64,000 nucleotides of DNA, taken from NCBI GenBank assembly GCA_026874595.1, contig CM049306.1, positions 57,223,519 to 57,287,518 of the forward strand, in the 5' to 3' direction. The notes beneath the pieces are model-generated. The model was not told where the DNA came from. It did no database searches and was given only the letters and a program-made list of their open reading frames with translations. Positions 23,155-34,527 of this stretch are shown in pieces. Within the stretch, counting starts at the first letter, position 1. Each line of letters opens with the position of its first letter. Made by a program: the position numbers and the translations under genes. This stretch comes from Sipunculus nudus (lineage: Eukaryota; Annelida; Sipuncula; Golfingiida; Sipunculidae).

Positions 23155-25240
23155 AACAAGGGACTCATTTGTAAAATTTAAGTAAACTCTGAATGACTAG
23201 TGTACTAATTTCCATTGTTACTGCATTTTATAATTAGTTTTTGTAAAGCTTAGAGGAAATGGTCCTGCTATTTGGTGATAATCAAGTACATTTGTACTAA
23301 ATATATGAATGCCAAACTAATACTCTGACATGACTGCCATGGAAAAACCAGTAGAGGTTTTTGAGACACTGTGTTGCAGATGAAATATTTACAGATGGGC
23401 AGACAGATGGACAGAAAGGTCATAACTTTATTTCACTTTCTGCTGAGACTGGAAAAAAATAATTTTAAGTTTTTATTAATCCCCAATTTTCCAGCTTGTC
23501 CATTTTTGGCAGAAGAATAAGGATTTATTTAAGAATAAATTTTACCTTATTTTTTTTTTAATTTTATAAATTTGCATTAAAAAATCTGCAAATATAATTA
23601 AATTTAGTATAATAAGTTGCATCATTATTAATCCTTTGTTTTGTCATGTCAAATTATGCATACACATATATTTACAATTTCTTTTAATTCATAAAAATGC
23701 TTAAAATCAAAAGAAACTTTTTAAAGATAAAATCACTCAAGAAACATAATATCATAACATTGCATTCTCTTGATTATTCCTTAGATCATTATTCCAATGG
23801 AGGTTTGTACATTGGAGTTTTTTGTTTAATGTACATGCTTAATTTTATTTACAAAAATAACAAATTCAGTAAAATTGATTAAAATTTCCCTTTTCAAATC
23901 AGGTACACACACTGTAGGTTGGATAGGGAGAAACATCATTATGCCAAATATTATCTGAACTATATTTTTTTGCCAAATTTAAAACATGTTAAAAAAGAAA
24001 TCAAACTCTTCTGCAGCAAAGAATTCCTCACAACATGCACATCCACTCTTATATATCAACACATAATACGGATAATTAAATGTGCACTCATTGTATTCCC
24101 TTGTAATATAAAACAAATTTCAAAATGTAGCAAAAGTCTAACAAAAAAAATAAACATGGAAAATCAAAACAATCATACTATTTATGCATCCTCTCCTAAA
24201 AGGGGAGGGGGAGCCTAGCTTCACTGAGCAAAGGGAGATAGCTGGCTGGACTGAAGCAAGTGACATAATAGCAGTGGCTTAAAAATTGTCTTCAAGGTTG
24301 GGAGGACAACTGACAGGTGTGGGAGGAAAATCAAATTACCAATTTTTTTTCTATAAACACACATGCACACACACACATATATATACTATATATGTGTGTG
24401 TGTATATTATCTGTGTGTGACATATATAAGAAGTGGGGGGATATAACTGTATTGACGCCCCGGCATAAAAGCTGGCTGTGGGATCAAGCACTCACTACAT
24501 ACCACTGTGCTGGGTTGACTTATGATGTAAACAAAACTTGTCATGGTCTTTGGAAAACTTTAATAAAATTTACACTTTTATATCAATTCCTTTTAAATTT
24601 CAGATTTTAAGAGAATAACCTTATGTTTGCATAATGTGAAAATTATATCAAGAGTGGTTACAAGAAAAAATGTGGCATGGTGAAGTTTAGCAAAATTTAA
24701 GGCACTGATTATACATATATGCTCATAACTTGAAAAATTGTCAAATTCATAGATAATTTTCTCGAATACAATTAAATTTTAGTGAGATTAAGTTTTATCC
24801 TTGAAAATATGTCCCCAGCTTTAACAGTTACAATATTAAGTAAGAAAATATATTTTCTAGTTCTGACAAGGTACATTATGTCAGGTCCATAACTTGTAAA
24901 AATTACACAATATTGACTAAATCTGTGGCATGTACAGTAGAATATTTATGTCAAATATAAAGAAAACAACACCAGTGGTTTTATGTAAGGCACTCTTGAA
25001 GTAAAACAACAGGTTTTCACTGGAGAATGGAGTTTTTTCCTTAATTTTTCAAAGAAACAAAGTTACAGTAACCCAATTTTCAGTTTGGTAGGAGTACTTG
25101 GACACATCTAACTGTATGTTGAATTTTGGATTCATAGGTCCAATGGTTTTGAAACATGTCTTGTTAACGGCCATATGGATAGACGGACAAAGGACCATCT
25201 CTGTAGTTCAGATGACTTTTACTCAGCTGAGCTAAAAAGC
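23155..25240 (+). mobile_element. Family A element, copy 3
   Basis: Diverged full-length relative of 7,461-9,354. It starts AACAAGGGACTCATTTG (the palindrome is decayed) and ends with hairpin 25,204-25,234 and AAAA. A CA/TA/TG microsatellite (24,362-24,418) is internal. Confidence 0.6.
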
Positions 25241-26065
25241 ACTTTATGCAACTTCTGCTCTAAACAATCTTACAATTTTGCTAAATTGTGAATCAAATGA
25301 AATAAGAACATTCCTTTACAACCATTTACAGCATTCATGATGCTTTTGAATAGGCTTTATGGCTAATTAACATAAATAATATTCAAACAACATAATTAAC
25401 TGGGCATCCTCAATAAAATATACCAAGTATACAAAACAATTCTTTACATTATCCCCCACTACATGGCACATTTTTTTCACTTTCGGAATTCCAATGCCAA
25501 TTTACAAAATTTTGCATGGATTAATGGACTCCATTATGTTGAATTTCAATTATCCAAAAACTATTTGTCAGATTTTCTAATTTAAATTTATTTGAATGTG
25601 AAATCCAGAGCTTTTATATTTTATTTAAATGTTTTATTAATTTCTCTATCCAAGCAATCAAAAGTCATAAAGTACTGGTTAACCTCAAAACTGTTAAAAA
25701 TTTTGAGACTTTACAGTACAACTAATTTACAAGAAAGAAAAGTAGACTTGATGAGTTTGCTTTTTAGAAACCACATCCTATAATAATTAGTACACCTACC
25801 CCACTGTGTGTTGTTTACCCTGTAGCTATACCTTTACAAATATAGTAAACCTTCCATCAAGGCAGTCACCATGACTATGTATATTATGAAGCTTGGTCAC
25901 TTATTCTGTTTATCAGCTGGAGTACCTGATATCAAGAGCCAATGATAATGTTCGGAGAAAATCTATACCTCACTCTGCCGCACGTGTGACACAGGTATAA
26001 CAGACAAAGTTCCTCTGCAGTGATGATCATTGTCAAACTTTCTAATTTATCTTATCTAGATTTGC
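25241..26065. other. Unannotated stretch
   Basis: AT-rich; a minus-strand 15-codon open segment between an AG and a GT at about 25,972-26,024 is too weak to call. Confidence 0.4.
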
Positions 26066-26078
26066 TTTATATATATAT

Positions 26079-26143
<65 letters not shown>

Positions 26144-26155
26144 TATAAATTATAT
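26066..26155 (+). repeat. TA dinucleotide array
   Basis: About 80 bp of nearly pure TA, broken by a few AAA steps. Confidence 0.95.
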
Positions 26156-28308
26156 TTATCATTTATCATGTATCATGTTGATTAGGTGATATCTTTCCTG
26201 GTTTTTAACAAGATACATTATGTTGATGCCCATGACTTCTACAAATTAGGCATTATGGAGCTAATTTCTGGCATGTGAAAAGGAAACATATGGAGAAATT
26301 GTTATGCCAAATATAAACAAAACAACACAAGCAGATTTGGTTGGCAGTCTTGAAGTGTAATGTGGCTTGTTGTAAAAACAATAATTGACTAGGTCTTACA
26401 AAACTTGAATATAAACTACAATTTTTAGCAATTGCTTTTCAATTTCAGACTTTATAAACTTTGGACCTTTTCTCTCTATCATATTTAAATCAAATAAAAT
26501 GGACTTACAGCAAAAAAAAATGTGCCATTGTCAAAATTGTCAAAAATTTATGGTAATCATTTTACATTTACGCTTAATAATTTTTAAAAATTTACAAAAT
26601 TCTGATCTTATTTCTGGTATACAATTAAAACTAGAATATGGGTAGTTGACGAGTGACTACGTGTATCAGCTGAAATCAGAGTGGAACAAGTGAAGTGAGG
26701 CATGGATTAAGTGGCAAGGGGAAATTGAGTGAGGGGGTTTGCATATTAGCATGGATGTCTGCAGCCGAAATATGTATGTAGGTTACGCCACCTACCACAA
26801 AATCCAGAAAGCTGTCCAAGTTGTATACATATGAAAAATTTTGGCAGATAAGTCAAACCACTACTTGTATATGAGTGATTTTATCCCACATCAGACAAAC
26901 AGAAGGACACTGTGCAAAAATGGTGGCAGGTGGCACCACCAATTTTGTGTATGATTAAGAGCTATGTGAGATCTATACATATGCAAAATTTCAGGGGGAT
27001 ATGTCAAACTAGTCCTGAGATATAAGCCTGAATGTCTGCAGCATAAAAATAAATGTAGGTGGCACCACCTGCCACAAAATAAAAAAAGCTATCCAAGATG
27101 TATAAACAGGCAAAATTATAGGCAGATATTTCAAACCACTGCCAAGATATGAGTGATTTTATCCAATGGCAGACAAACAGATGGACGCTGTGCAAAAATG
27201 GTTGCAAGTGGCACCACCAGTTTTGCTTATGATAAAGAGCTATGTGAGATCTATACACATGCAGAATTTTTGGCCCAATCGGTCAAATGGTTCCCTAGAT
27301 ATCAGCTTGGATGTCTGCAGCATAAATGTGAATGAAGGTGGCGCCACCTGTCAAAAATCATGAAAGCGGTCCAGGATGTATAAACCTGCAAAATTTCAGG
27401 TGGATAAGTCAAACCACTGCCCAGATATGAGTGATTTTATCCCAAGGCATATGAACAGATGGACACTGTGCAAAAATGGTTACAGGAGGCACCACCAGTT
27501 TTGCTTATAATAAAGAGTTATGGAAGATCTATACATGTGCAAAATTTTGGCCCAATCAGTCAAATGGTTCGCTAGATATGAGCTTGGATGTCTGAAGCGT
27601 AAACGTGAATGTAGGTGGCGCCACCTGTCATAAAATCAAGAAAGCTGTCCAGGATGTATACACATGCAATATTTCAGGTGGGTAAGTCTTACTGATGCAG
27701 AGATATGAGTGCTTTTATCCCAAGGCAGATGAACAGATGGACGTTGTGCAAAAATGGTTGCAGGTGGCGCCACCATTTTTAGTGTATGTTATAAAGATTT
27801 TCAAGGGCTACATTTGTGCAAAATCTTTAGCCTGATCGGTCAAACGATTCCCAAAAACTCTGGTTGGCGTATACAACTAAATTAAGTAAAGTTATATGCT
27901 TGAAATAAGCTCTCACAAATTAGCAAGTTAAAAGAGTAAATACCTTTTCCTGATTTCTGACAAAGCACATTACATTCATGCCAATAACTTCATCAATTTA
28001 CCAAATATTTATCTAATTTCTAGTATGTTTATAGAAAATATATACAGAAATAGTTATGCCAAATATGAACAAAACAACTCCAGTGATTTTCTTGGTGTGC
28101 AGTATTGAAATTTAACAGTAGATTTTTAATGGAAATCAAGGTTTTTCCTTTATATTTCAAGGGACTGAAGTCGCAGTGACTCAGTTTTTGATTTGGTAGG
28201 CTTTTGGATTCCTAGGTCCAATGGTTTCAATAGGTGCCTAGTTAAGAAATGTCCGGACAGACAGTCGGCCGGACAATCTCTATGACTTACAGTCAGCTGA
28301 GCTAAAAA
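26156..28308 (+). mobile_element. Family A element, copy 4, split by family H
   Basis: Family A text runs to about 26,629 (GGTATACAATT) and resumes at 27,869 (GTATACAACTAAATTAAGT), ending with a half hairpin at 28,280-28,304 (AGTCAGCTGAGCTAAAA) after GTCCGGACAGACAGTCGG. Family H copy 2 fills the gap. Confidence 0.6.
26630..27868 (+). mobile_element. Family H element, copy 2, nested in family A
   Basis: It starts ACTAGAATATGGGTAGTTGA, aligned with 18,122. About four and a half units with repeated GGTGGCGCCACC palindromes follow (for example near 27,340, 27,617 and 27,762). It is flanked by the 10-bp direct repeat GTATACAATT (26,617-26,626) and GTATACAACT (27,869-27,878). The 3' hairpin is absent. 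Confidence 0.65.
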
Positions 28309-28810
28309 TGTACTTTTTGATAAAATTACACTAATTTTGTTATTAACACAGAACCTACCTGTATCTTAATTATCTATTTTTTACAGTCAAACTACGTAAC
28401 TAAAAAAAGCCTTCATTTACAAGACAATTATATGTGGTGATTGACATTCTGATATAAAATGTTGCACTATGTGTAATTTTGTTCAATTTTAAGTGTTACA
28501 TCTTTAAAATATAATTCTCTCACGCTGAAAGAATCTTAACTGTTTTGAGAGCACCTTTTCATATTTCATGTGAAAGAGTCAATATATTATTTAAATTGCC
28601 AAATTCATACATCAACTGCATCTGAGTTATCTTAATAATCTAAAAGTATGTAATTCTGAACACATATACCATAATTTCATTTTAGAGCTTAATATATACC
28701 AGGTTCATATATCTATCCGACAGAGAAATTTGATCCATACTTAAATTATGATCTTTTATTCATTACCTTAAATCCACTTACAAGTCATAGACATTAAAAA
28801 TCAATACTTA
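28309..28810. other. Unannotated AT-rich stretch
   Basis: Nothing recognised. Confidence 0.4.
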
Positions 28811-29100
28811 AGTGGCAGATCCAAAAGGAGGGTTTAGGGGGTCTGGACCCCCTTCTTACTCCTGGGCCACCTTCTTTTGAGCCACCCAGGTGCGAATCCA
28901 GGGGGTGGGGAGTTAGGGGTCCCCCCCCCCCTTGTCTCAACCAACAACCTTTTTTTGGACAAATCTTATGCATGATGGGGGGTTTTTGGGGTTGAGACCC
29001 CCCCCCCCCCCTGCTCTTAACCAACAACCTTTTTTAGACAGTTTTTTATGCATAACACCCGTTGACCCCTCCCTGCAAAAAATCCTTGATCTGCACCTGC
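28811..29100. mobile_element. G/C-run element with GGATCC-like ends
   Basis: It begins GTGGCAGATCCAAAAGGAGG with GGGGGTCTGGACCCCC, and contains two runs of ten or more C and a duplicated ACCAACAACCTTTTTT. A relative is at 54,912-55,107. It is a small non-coding element of unknown class. Confidence 0.4.
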
Positions 29101-29460
29101 AACCACAAATATTTATAAAGTGGTTTAAACCACATTTGCAGCCTGGACCTCTGCATTGGCAGACAATAGGGCCTTAACATGTTGTTAGGATTAGGCTTTA
29201 GTATTCCTGGGTTGGACCCTTCCCTTACCAAAATCCTGGTTTTGTCCCTGTACTTAATGGCACAAGACTGAACAGTAAAAGTTATTGCTACTGAGTGTAA
29301 GTTACAAAGAATACATTTTCTTTGGGTGTGCCATACATGTACTTATTCATTTTTTCTTCAGACTACAGCCTAATCGGGCCTCTAGACTGAGTTGCCAACA
29401 ACACTCAGTTAAGTCACCCAGGCAAAGATGTTTGTACAGCAAGTTGCTGGACTAACCAGC
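29101..29460. other. Unannotated stretch
   Basis: Nothing recognised; the frames here are chance. Confidence 0.4.
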
Positions 29461-29760
29461 TTCTGTGGCTCAGGCTTGGAGCACAGGACTCAAAGCCAGG
29501 AGATCATGAGTTTGAATCTAAACCAAGGCGGTGAGATTTTTCACGATCGGCCCCCTCCTAGGATGAGCACTCTGCAGGCTTAATGGGGAGACTGTGCCCA
29601 ACAGTCATGTTTCCCTCACAAATGAGTGCGCCTTTCAGGGGTTCCTTGGTGTTATGACCCAGTTATGGGGAGGACACACACCTAAGACCCACAGGTGCAG
29701 TAGACACCAGGCCTGGGTGACACCATGCAGAATACAAAAATAAAATGATTGGAAGCGAAT
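29461..29760 (+). mobile_element. tRNA-derived SINE, plus strand
   Basis: A-box-like TGTGGCTCAGGCTTGG (29,465) and B-box-like AGTTTGAATCTAAACC (29,509-29,524) form a tRNA head. The body contains GCGCCTTTCAGGGGTTCCTT, shared with the SINE at 13,131-13,400. Confidence 0.6.
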
Positions 29761-29784
29761 GCTATTGTCCTGTCACAGTCCCAA

Positions 29785-32230
29785 ACAAGATGACCAGAGG
29801 TCACGCGCTTGCCGGAAATGGAAATGATACAGACAGATAGACAGAGAGTGCATGTAGAAACAGTCATATGAATGAGCAACATTGTGGGGGCAGCAGAAAC
29901 GGATAATATGTTTATTTATGCATGCTGACCTTTAACAGCTGCATATCTTTCTAGTGTAAAAGGGACCAAGTTCAAAATTTTTTCATGAAATCCCGTTAAT
30001 CTCGTTTGACAAGAAGCAGTGAGACGTTTTCAGGTTTGTCATGTCAAGCTGGCCAAATGGTATGAAATGCCGAAAATTAGAACTGTCTAGCTATAAAAGC
30101 CGCTGAGTTATAAGCATTTGCATGAAATCTCGTGTTTTCTCGTTTGACGGGAAATGGTGCGAGCTTTGGCGAGATTTCCAGTTTTGTCATGTCAGGTTTG
30201 TCAAATATTACAAAATGCCGGAAACTAGACCTGTCTAGCTGCAAAAGTCGCCGTGTTATCAGCATTTACGTGAAATAATGTTTTTTTTTCTCGCTTGACG
30301 AGATATAGTACGAGATTTGGCAAGACGAGCAGTTCTATTATGTCAAAACGGCCAAACGTTACAAAATGCGAAAACTAGATCCGTCTAGCTGTAAAAGTCG
30401 CCGAGTTATAAGCATTTCCGTGTACTCTCGTGTTTTCTCGTTTGACGAGATATGGTGCAGGATTTGGCCAGTCTTGTAGATTTGTCATATCAAACTCTCT
30501 AAATGTTATGAAATGGCGAAAACTACATCTGTCTAGCTGTAAAAGTCGCCGAGTTATTAGCATTTCTGTGAAATCTCCTTTTTTATCGTTTGACGAGATA
30601 TGGTGCGAGATTTGGCCAGTCTTGCGATTTGTCATGTCAAGCCGTCCAAATGTTAATGAATGCCAAAAACTAGACCTGTCTAGCCGTGAAAGTCGCCGAC
30701 TTATATGGATTTCTGTGAATTCTCGTTTTTCCACATTTGACCAGATATAGTGCGAAATTTCGCCAAGTATCGCAGTTTTACTATGTCAAGTTGGCCAAAT
30801 GTTACCTGATGCCAAAAACTAGACCTGAGTAGCTGTAAAAGTCGCCTAGTTATAAGCATTTCCATGATATCTCGTTTTTTTTCTCGCTTGACGAGATATG
30901 GTGCGAGATTTGGCCTGATTTCTTTTCTGGCGTGTCAAGCTGGTCATATGTTATGAAATGCCGAAAACTAGACCTGTGTAGCTGTAAAAGTCGCCGAGTT
31001 ATAAGCATTTCCGTGAAATCTCGTTTTTTCTCGTTTGACGATAAACCGAGCGAAATTTGACGAGACTTGCAATTGAATGACTTAGAACCAAGGGGAAGCA
31101 GCCTTATGCAAAAAACTAGACCCTTGAAACATAAATATTAACCGAGATAGAAGCCAAAAACTGCATATTATCAGATCGTCAAGTTTAACCCACAAATTTG
31201 GTAACCATGGTAACGACAGCACAAAGCTACATTTGCGGAGGAATAAGCCAATGTTCCTAGTTTAAGATACAACGATAAAAATTGTGCCATGTTTAAAATT
31301 ATTTTAGATATTGCAGAAAAATGATATCTTACAGTGTTTCAGGTACCACGCCCCCTGGTGGCTATTTCCAAAAAATGAAAAACTGATTTCGAGATATTTA
31401 TAAATAACACAAAATATATCAATTTCAAAGCCATTGTTTAAAAAATGCAACCTGTAGGTCATATTTAATGAAATCTCGAAGACTCTCGTTTGACGAGAAA
31501 CGGTGCGAGATTTTGCAAGATTTTTGATTGGATCACCGAGAACTCACCAAGGGCTACAAGATGCAAAAAAATTGACCTCTCCAGCATAAAAACTGACAGA
31601 GTTAGAAGCTGAAAACTGCATATTTTCAAAATTCAAAAGTTTTACCCCAAAAATAGAGAAATCTGGCAATAGCGCAGTTTGGCACCTATGCGCAAAAATA
31701 AGCCCATGGACCCCACTTGAAGGTGCTGTGATGGAAATGGCCCAATGTTTAATAGTTCTGGAGGTATAGCACCAAAACAAATTTTCATGTTTTTTCATCT
31801 GCAACGCCCCCTGGCGGCCATTTCCAAAATCTGAAAAAACAATTTCGAGATATTCTTGTGTTACATAAAATATCTCAGAATCAGTACGATTGCTGCAAAT
31901 TTGAAAAATATCACGAAATTCCATGATTTCTCCCCAAAATTGCGTAACCATGGTAACAGCAAATTCAAGTAAGCTACATGTCAAAAGAAAGGCCAGGTGA
32001 TGACGAAAAAAATGAGCTATTGCAGAAGTGGATAAGCCTATTTATGGCGAAGTTATAGTGCAAAAACCGTTAACCATACCTGTCGTGACCTTGACCCTTG
32101 ACCTTGGAGCAATGTTGACCAAAAACAATAGGGCACCTAGAAATCAATTTCTCAATCAAGCCTGTAAGTTTCAAGTTGATTGATGCAAAAGTGTGACCTG
32201 GAGAGTCGTGACAAACAAACAAACAAACAA
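29785..32230 (+). mobile_element. Family D element, copy A
   Basis: It starts ACAAGATGACCAGAGGTCAC then GCGCTTGCCGGAAATGG. About seven tandem units of 147 bp follow (CTAGACCTGTCTAGCTGTAA, AGTCGCCGAGTTATAAGCAT, TCTCGTTTGACGAGATATGG), then a distinct 3' block with GTAACCATGGTAAC motifs. It ends at GAGTCGTGACAAACAAACAAA. Copy B follows head-to-tail with no spacer. The 106- to 146-codon frames are repeat shadows. Confidence 0.7.
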
Positions 32231-34504
32231 ACAAGATGACCAGAGGTCACGCGCTTGCCGGAAATGGAAATGATACAGACAGATAGACAGAGAGTGCATG
32301 TAGAAACAGTCATATGAATGAGCAACATTGTGGGGGCAGCAGAAACGGATAATATGTTTATTTATGCATGCTGACCTTTAACAGCTGCATATCTTTCTAG
32401 TGTAAAAGGGACCAAGTTCAAAATTTTTTCATGAAATCCCGTTAATCTCGTTTGACAAGAAGCAGTGAGACGTTTTCAGGTTTGTCATGCCAAGCTGGCC
32501 AAATGATATGAAATGCCGAAAACTAGACCTGTCTAGCTATAAAAGCCGCTGAGTTATAAGCATTTGCATGAAATCTCGTGTTTTCTCGTTTGAAGGGAAA
32601 TGGTGCGAGCTTTGGCGAGATTTCCAGTTTTGTCATGTCAGGTTTGTCAAATATTACAAAATGCCGGAAACTAGACCTGTCTAGCTGCAGTTCCATGAAA
32701 TCTCGTGTTTTCTCGTTTGACGGGATACGGTGCGAGGTTTTGCCTGACATGCATGTCTGTCGTGTCAAGCTGGTCTAGTGGAACAAAATGCCGAAAACCA
32801 GACGTGTCTTTCTGTAAAACTCGCCGAGTTATAACCAATGCCGTGAAATCTCATGTTTTCTCGTTTGACGAGATACGGTGCGACATTCGGCCTGACTTTC
32901 AGTTCTGTCATGTCCAGCGGGTCATGTGAAACAAAATGCCGAAAACTAGACCTGTCTAGCTGTAAAACTCGCCGAGTTATAAGCATTTCCGTGAAATCTC
33001 GTGTTTTCTCGTTTGACGAGATAGGGTGCGAGATTTGGCCTGACTTGCACATCAATCGTGTCAAGCTGGTCATTTGGAAGGAAATGCCGGAAACCAGACC
33101 TATCTAGCTGTAAAACTGGCCGAGTTATAAGCATTTCCGTGAAATTTCGTGTTTTCTCGTTTGACGAGATACGGTGCGAGATTTTGCCAGACTTGCATAT
33201 CTGTCGTATCAAGCTGGTCTAGTGGAACTAAATGCCGAAAACCAGACGTGTCTAGCTGTAAAACTGGCCCAGTTATAAGCATATCCGTGAAATCCCGTGT
33301 TTTCTCGTTTGACGAGATACGGTGCGAGATTTGGCCTGTCTTGCAGCTCTGTCGTGTCAAGCTTGTTTGGTTGAACGAAATGCCGAAAACCAGACCTGTC
33401 TAGCTGTAAAAGTCGCCGAGTTATAAGCATTTCCGCGAAGTCTCGTTTTTTCTCGTTTGACGAGATATGGCGCGAGATTTGGCGTGACTTTCAGTTCTGT
33501 CGTGTCAAGCTGGTCATGTGGTACAAGATGCCGAAAACTAGATCTGCCTAGCTTAAAAACTGACAAAGTTACAAAAAATGGTCGTGTTATTTCCAATTTC
33601 CATGATTTTTGCCCAAAAAATGTAACCATGGTAACGGCACTTGCATATCTGTCGTGTCAAGCTGGTCTAGTGGAACTAAATGCCGAAAACCAGACGTGTC
33701 TAGCTGTAAAACTGGCCCAGTTATAAGCATATCCGTGAAATCCCGTTTTTTCTCGTTTGACGAGATACGGTGCGAGATTTGGCCTGTCTTGCAACTTTGT
33801 CGTGTCAAGCTTGTATGGTGGAACGAAATGCCGAAAACCAGACCTGTCTAGCTGTAAAAGTCGCCGAGTTATAAGCATTTCCAGGAAGTCTCGTTTTTTC
33901 TCGTTTGACGAGATATGGCGCGAGATTTGGCGTGACTTTTAGTTCTGTCGTGTCAAGCTGGTCATGTGGAACAAAATGCCGAAAACTAGATCTGCCTAGC
34001 TTAAAAACTGACAAAGTTACAAAAAATGGTCGTGTTATTTCCAATTTCCGTGATTTTTGCCGAAAAAATGTAACCATGGTAACGGCAAATTTAAGTAAGC
34101 TACATGTCAAAAGAAAGGCCAGGTGATGACGAAAAAAATGAGCTATTGCAGAAGTGAATAAGCCTATTTATGGCGAAGTTATAGTGCAAAAACCGTTAAC
34201 CATACCTGTCGTGACCTTGACCCTTGACCTTGGTGCAATGTTGACCAAAAACAATAGGGCACCTAGAAATCGGCTTGTCAATCAAGCCTGTAAGTTTCAA
34301 GTTGATTGATGCAAAAGTGTGACCTGGAGAGTCGTGACAAACAAACAAACAAACAAACAAACAAACAAACAAAGAGACAAACAGACATACGCAACTGACG
34401 AACATGCTTGCCGAAATCGAAGATTTCCGGCAAGCAACAAAAAGACAAACAGACATACGCAACTGACGAACATGCTTGCCGAAATCGAAGATTTCCGGCA
34501 AGCA
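32231..34504 (+). mobile_element. Family D element, copy B
   Basis: Its first 455 bp or so are nearly identical to copy A, then about eleven units of about 150 bp. A block containing GTAACCATGGTAAC occurs twice (33,590 and 34,040). The 3' block is almost identical to copy A's, with a CAAA repeat (34,338-34,373) and two tandem copies of a 68-bp segment carrying the terminal hairpin (34,405-34,436 and 34,473-34,504). Confidence 0.7.
34405..34504 (+). repeat. Duplicated terminal hairpin of family D
   Basis: Arms TGCTTGCCG-AAATC and GATTTCCGGCAAGCA around GAA, twice, 68 bp apart. The element's 5' end carries the same arm sequence (GCTTGCCGGAAAT at about 29,808 and 32,250). Confidence 0.9.
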
Positions 34505-34527
34505 ACAAAAATGGAACTCTGCAGATG

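Noticed and set aside
25972-26024. Possible minus-strand exon GTLSVIPVSHVRQSE between AG and GT
   Set aside because: Short, not linked in phase to any neighbour, and the splice context is weak.
30375-33942. Many 60-119-codon frames on both strands (e.g. RDFTEMLITRRLLQLDRSSF)
   Set aside because: They arise because the 147-bp unit is a multiple of three and open in several frames; both strands are open alike, so no coding selection is shown.
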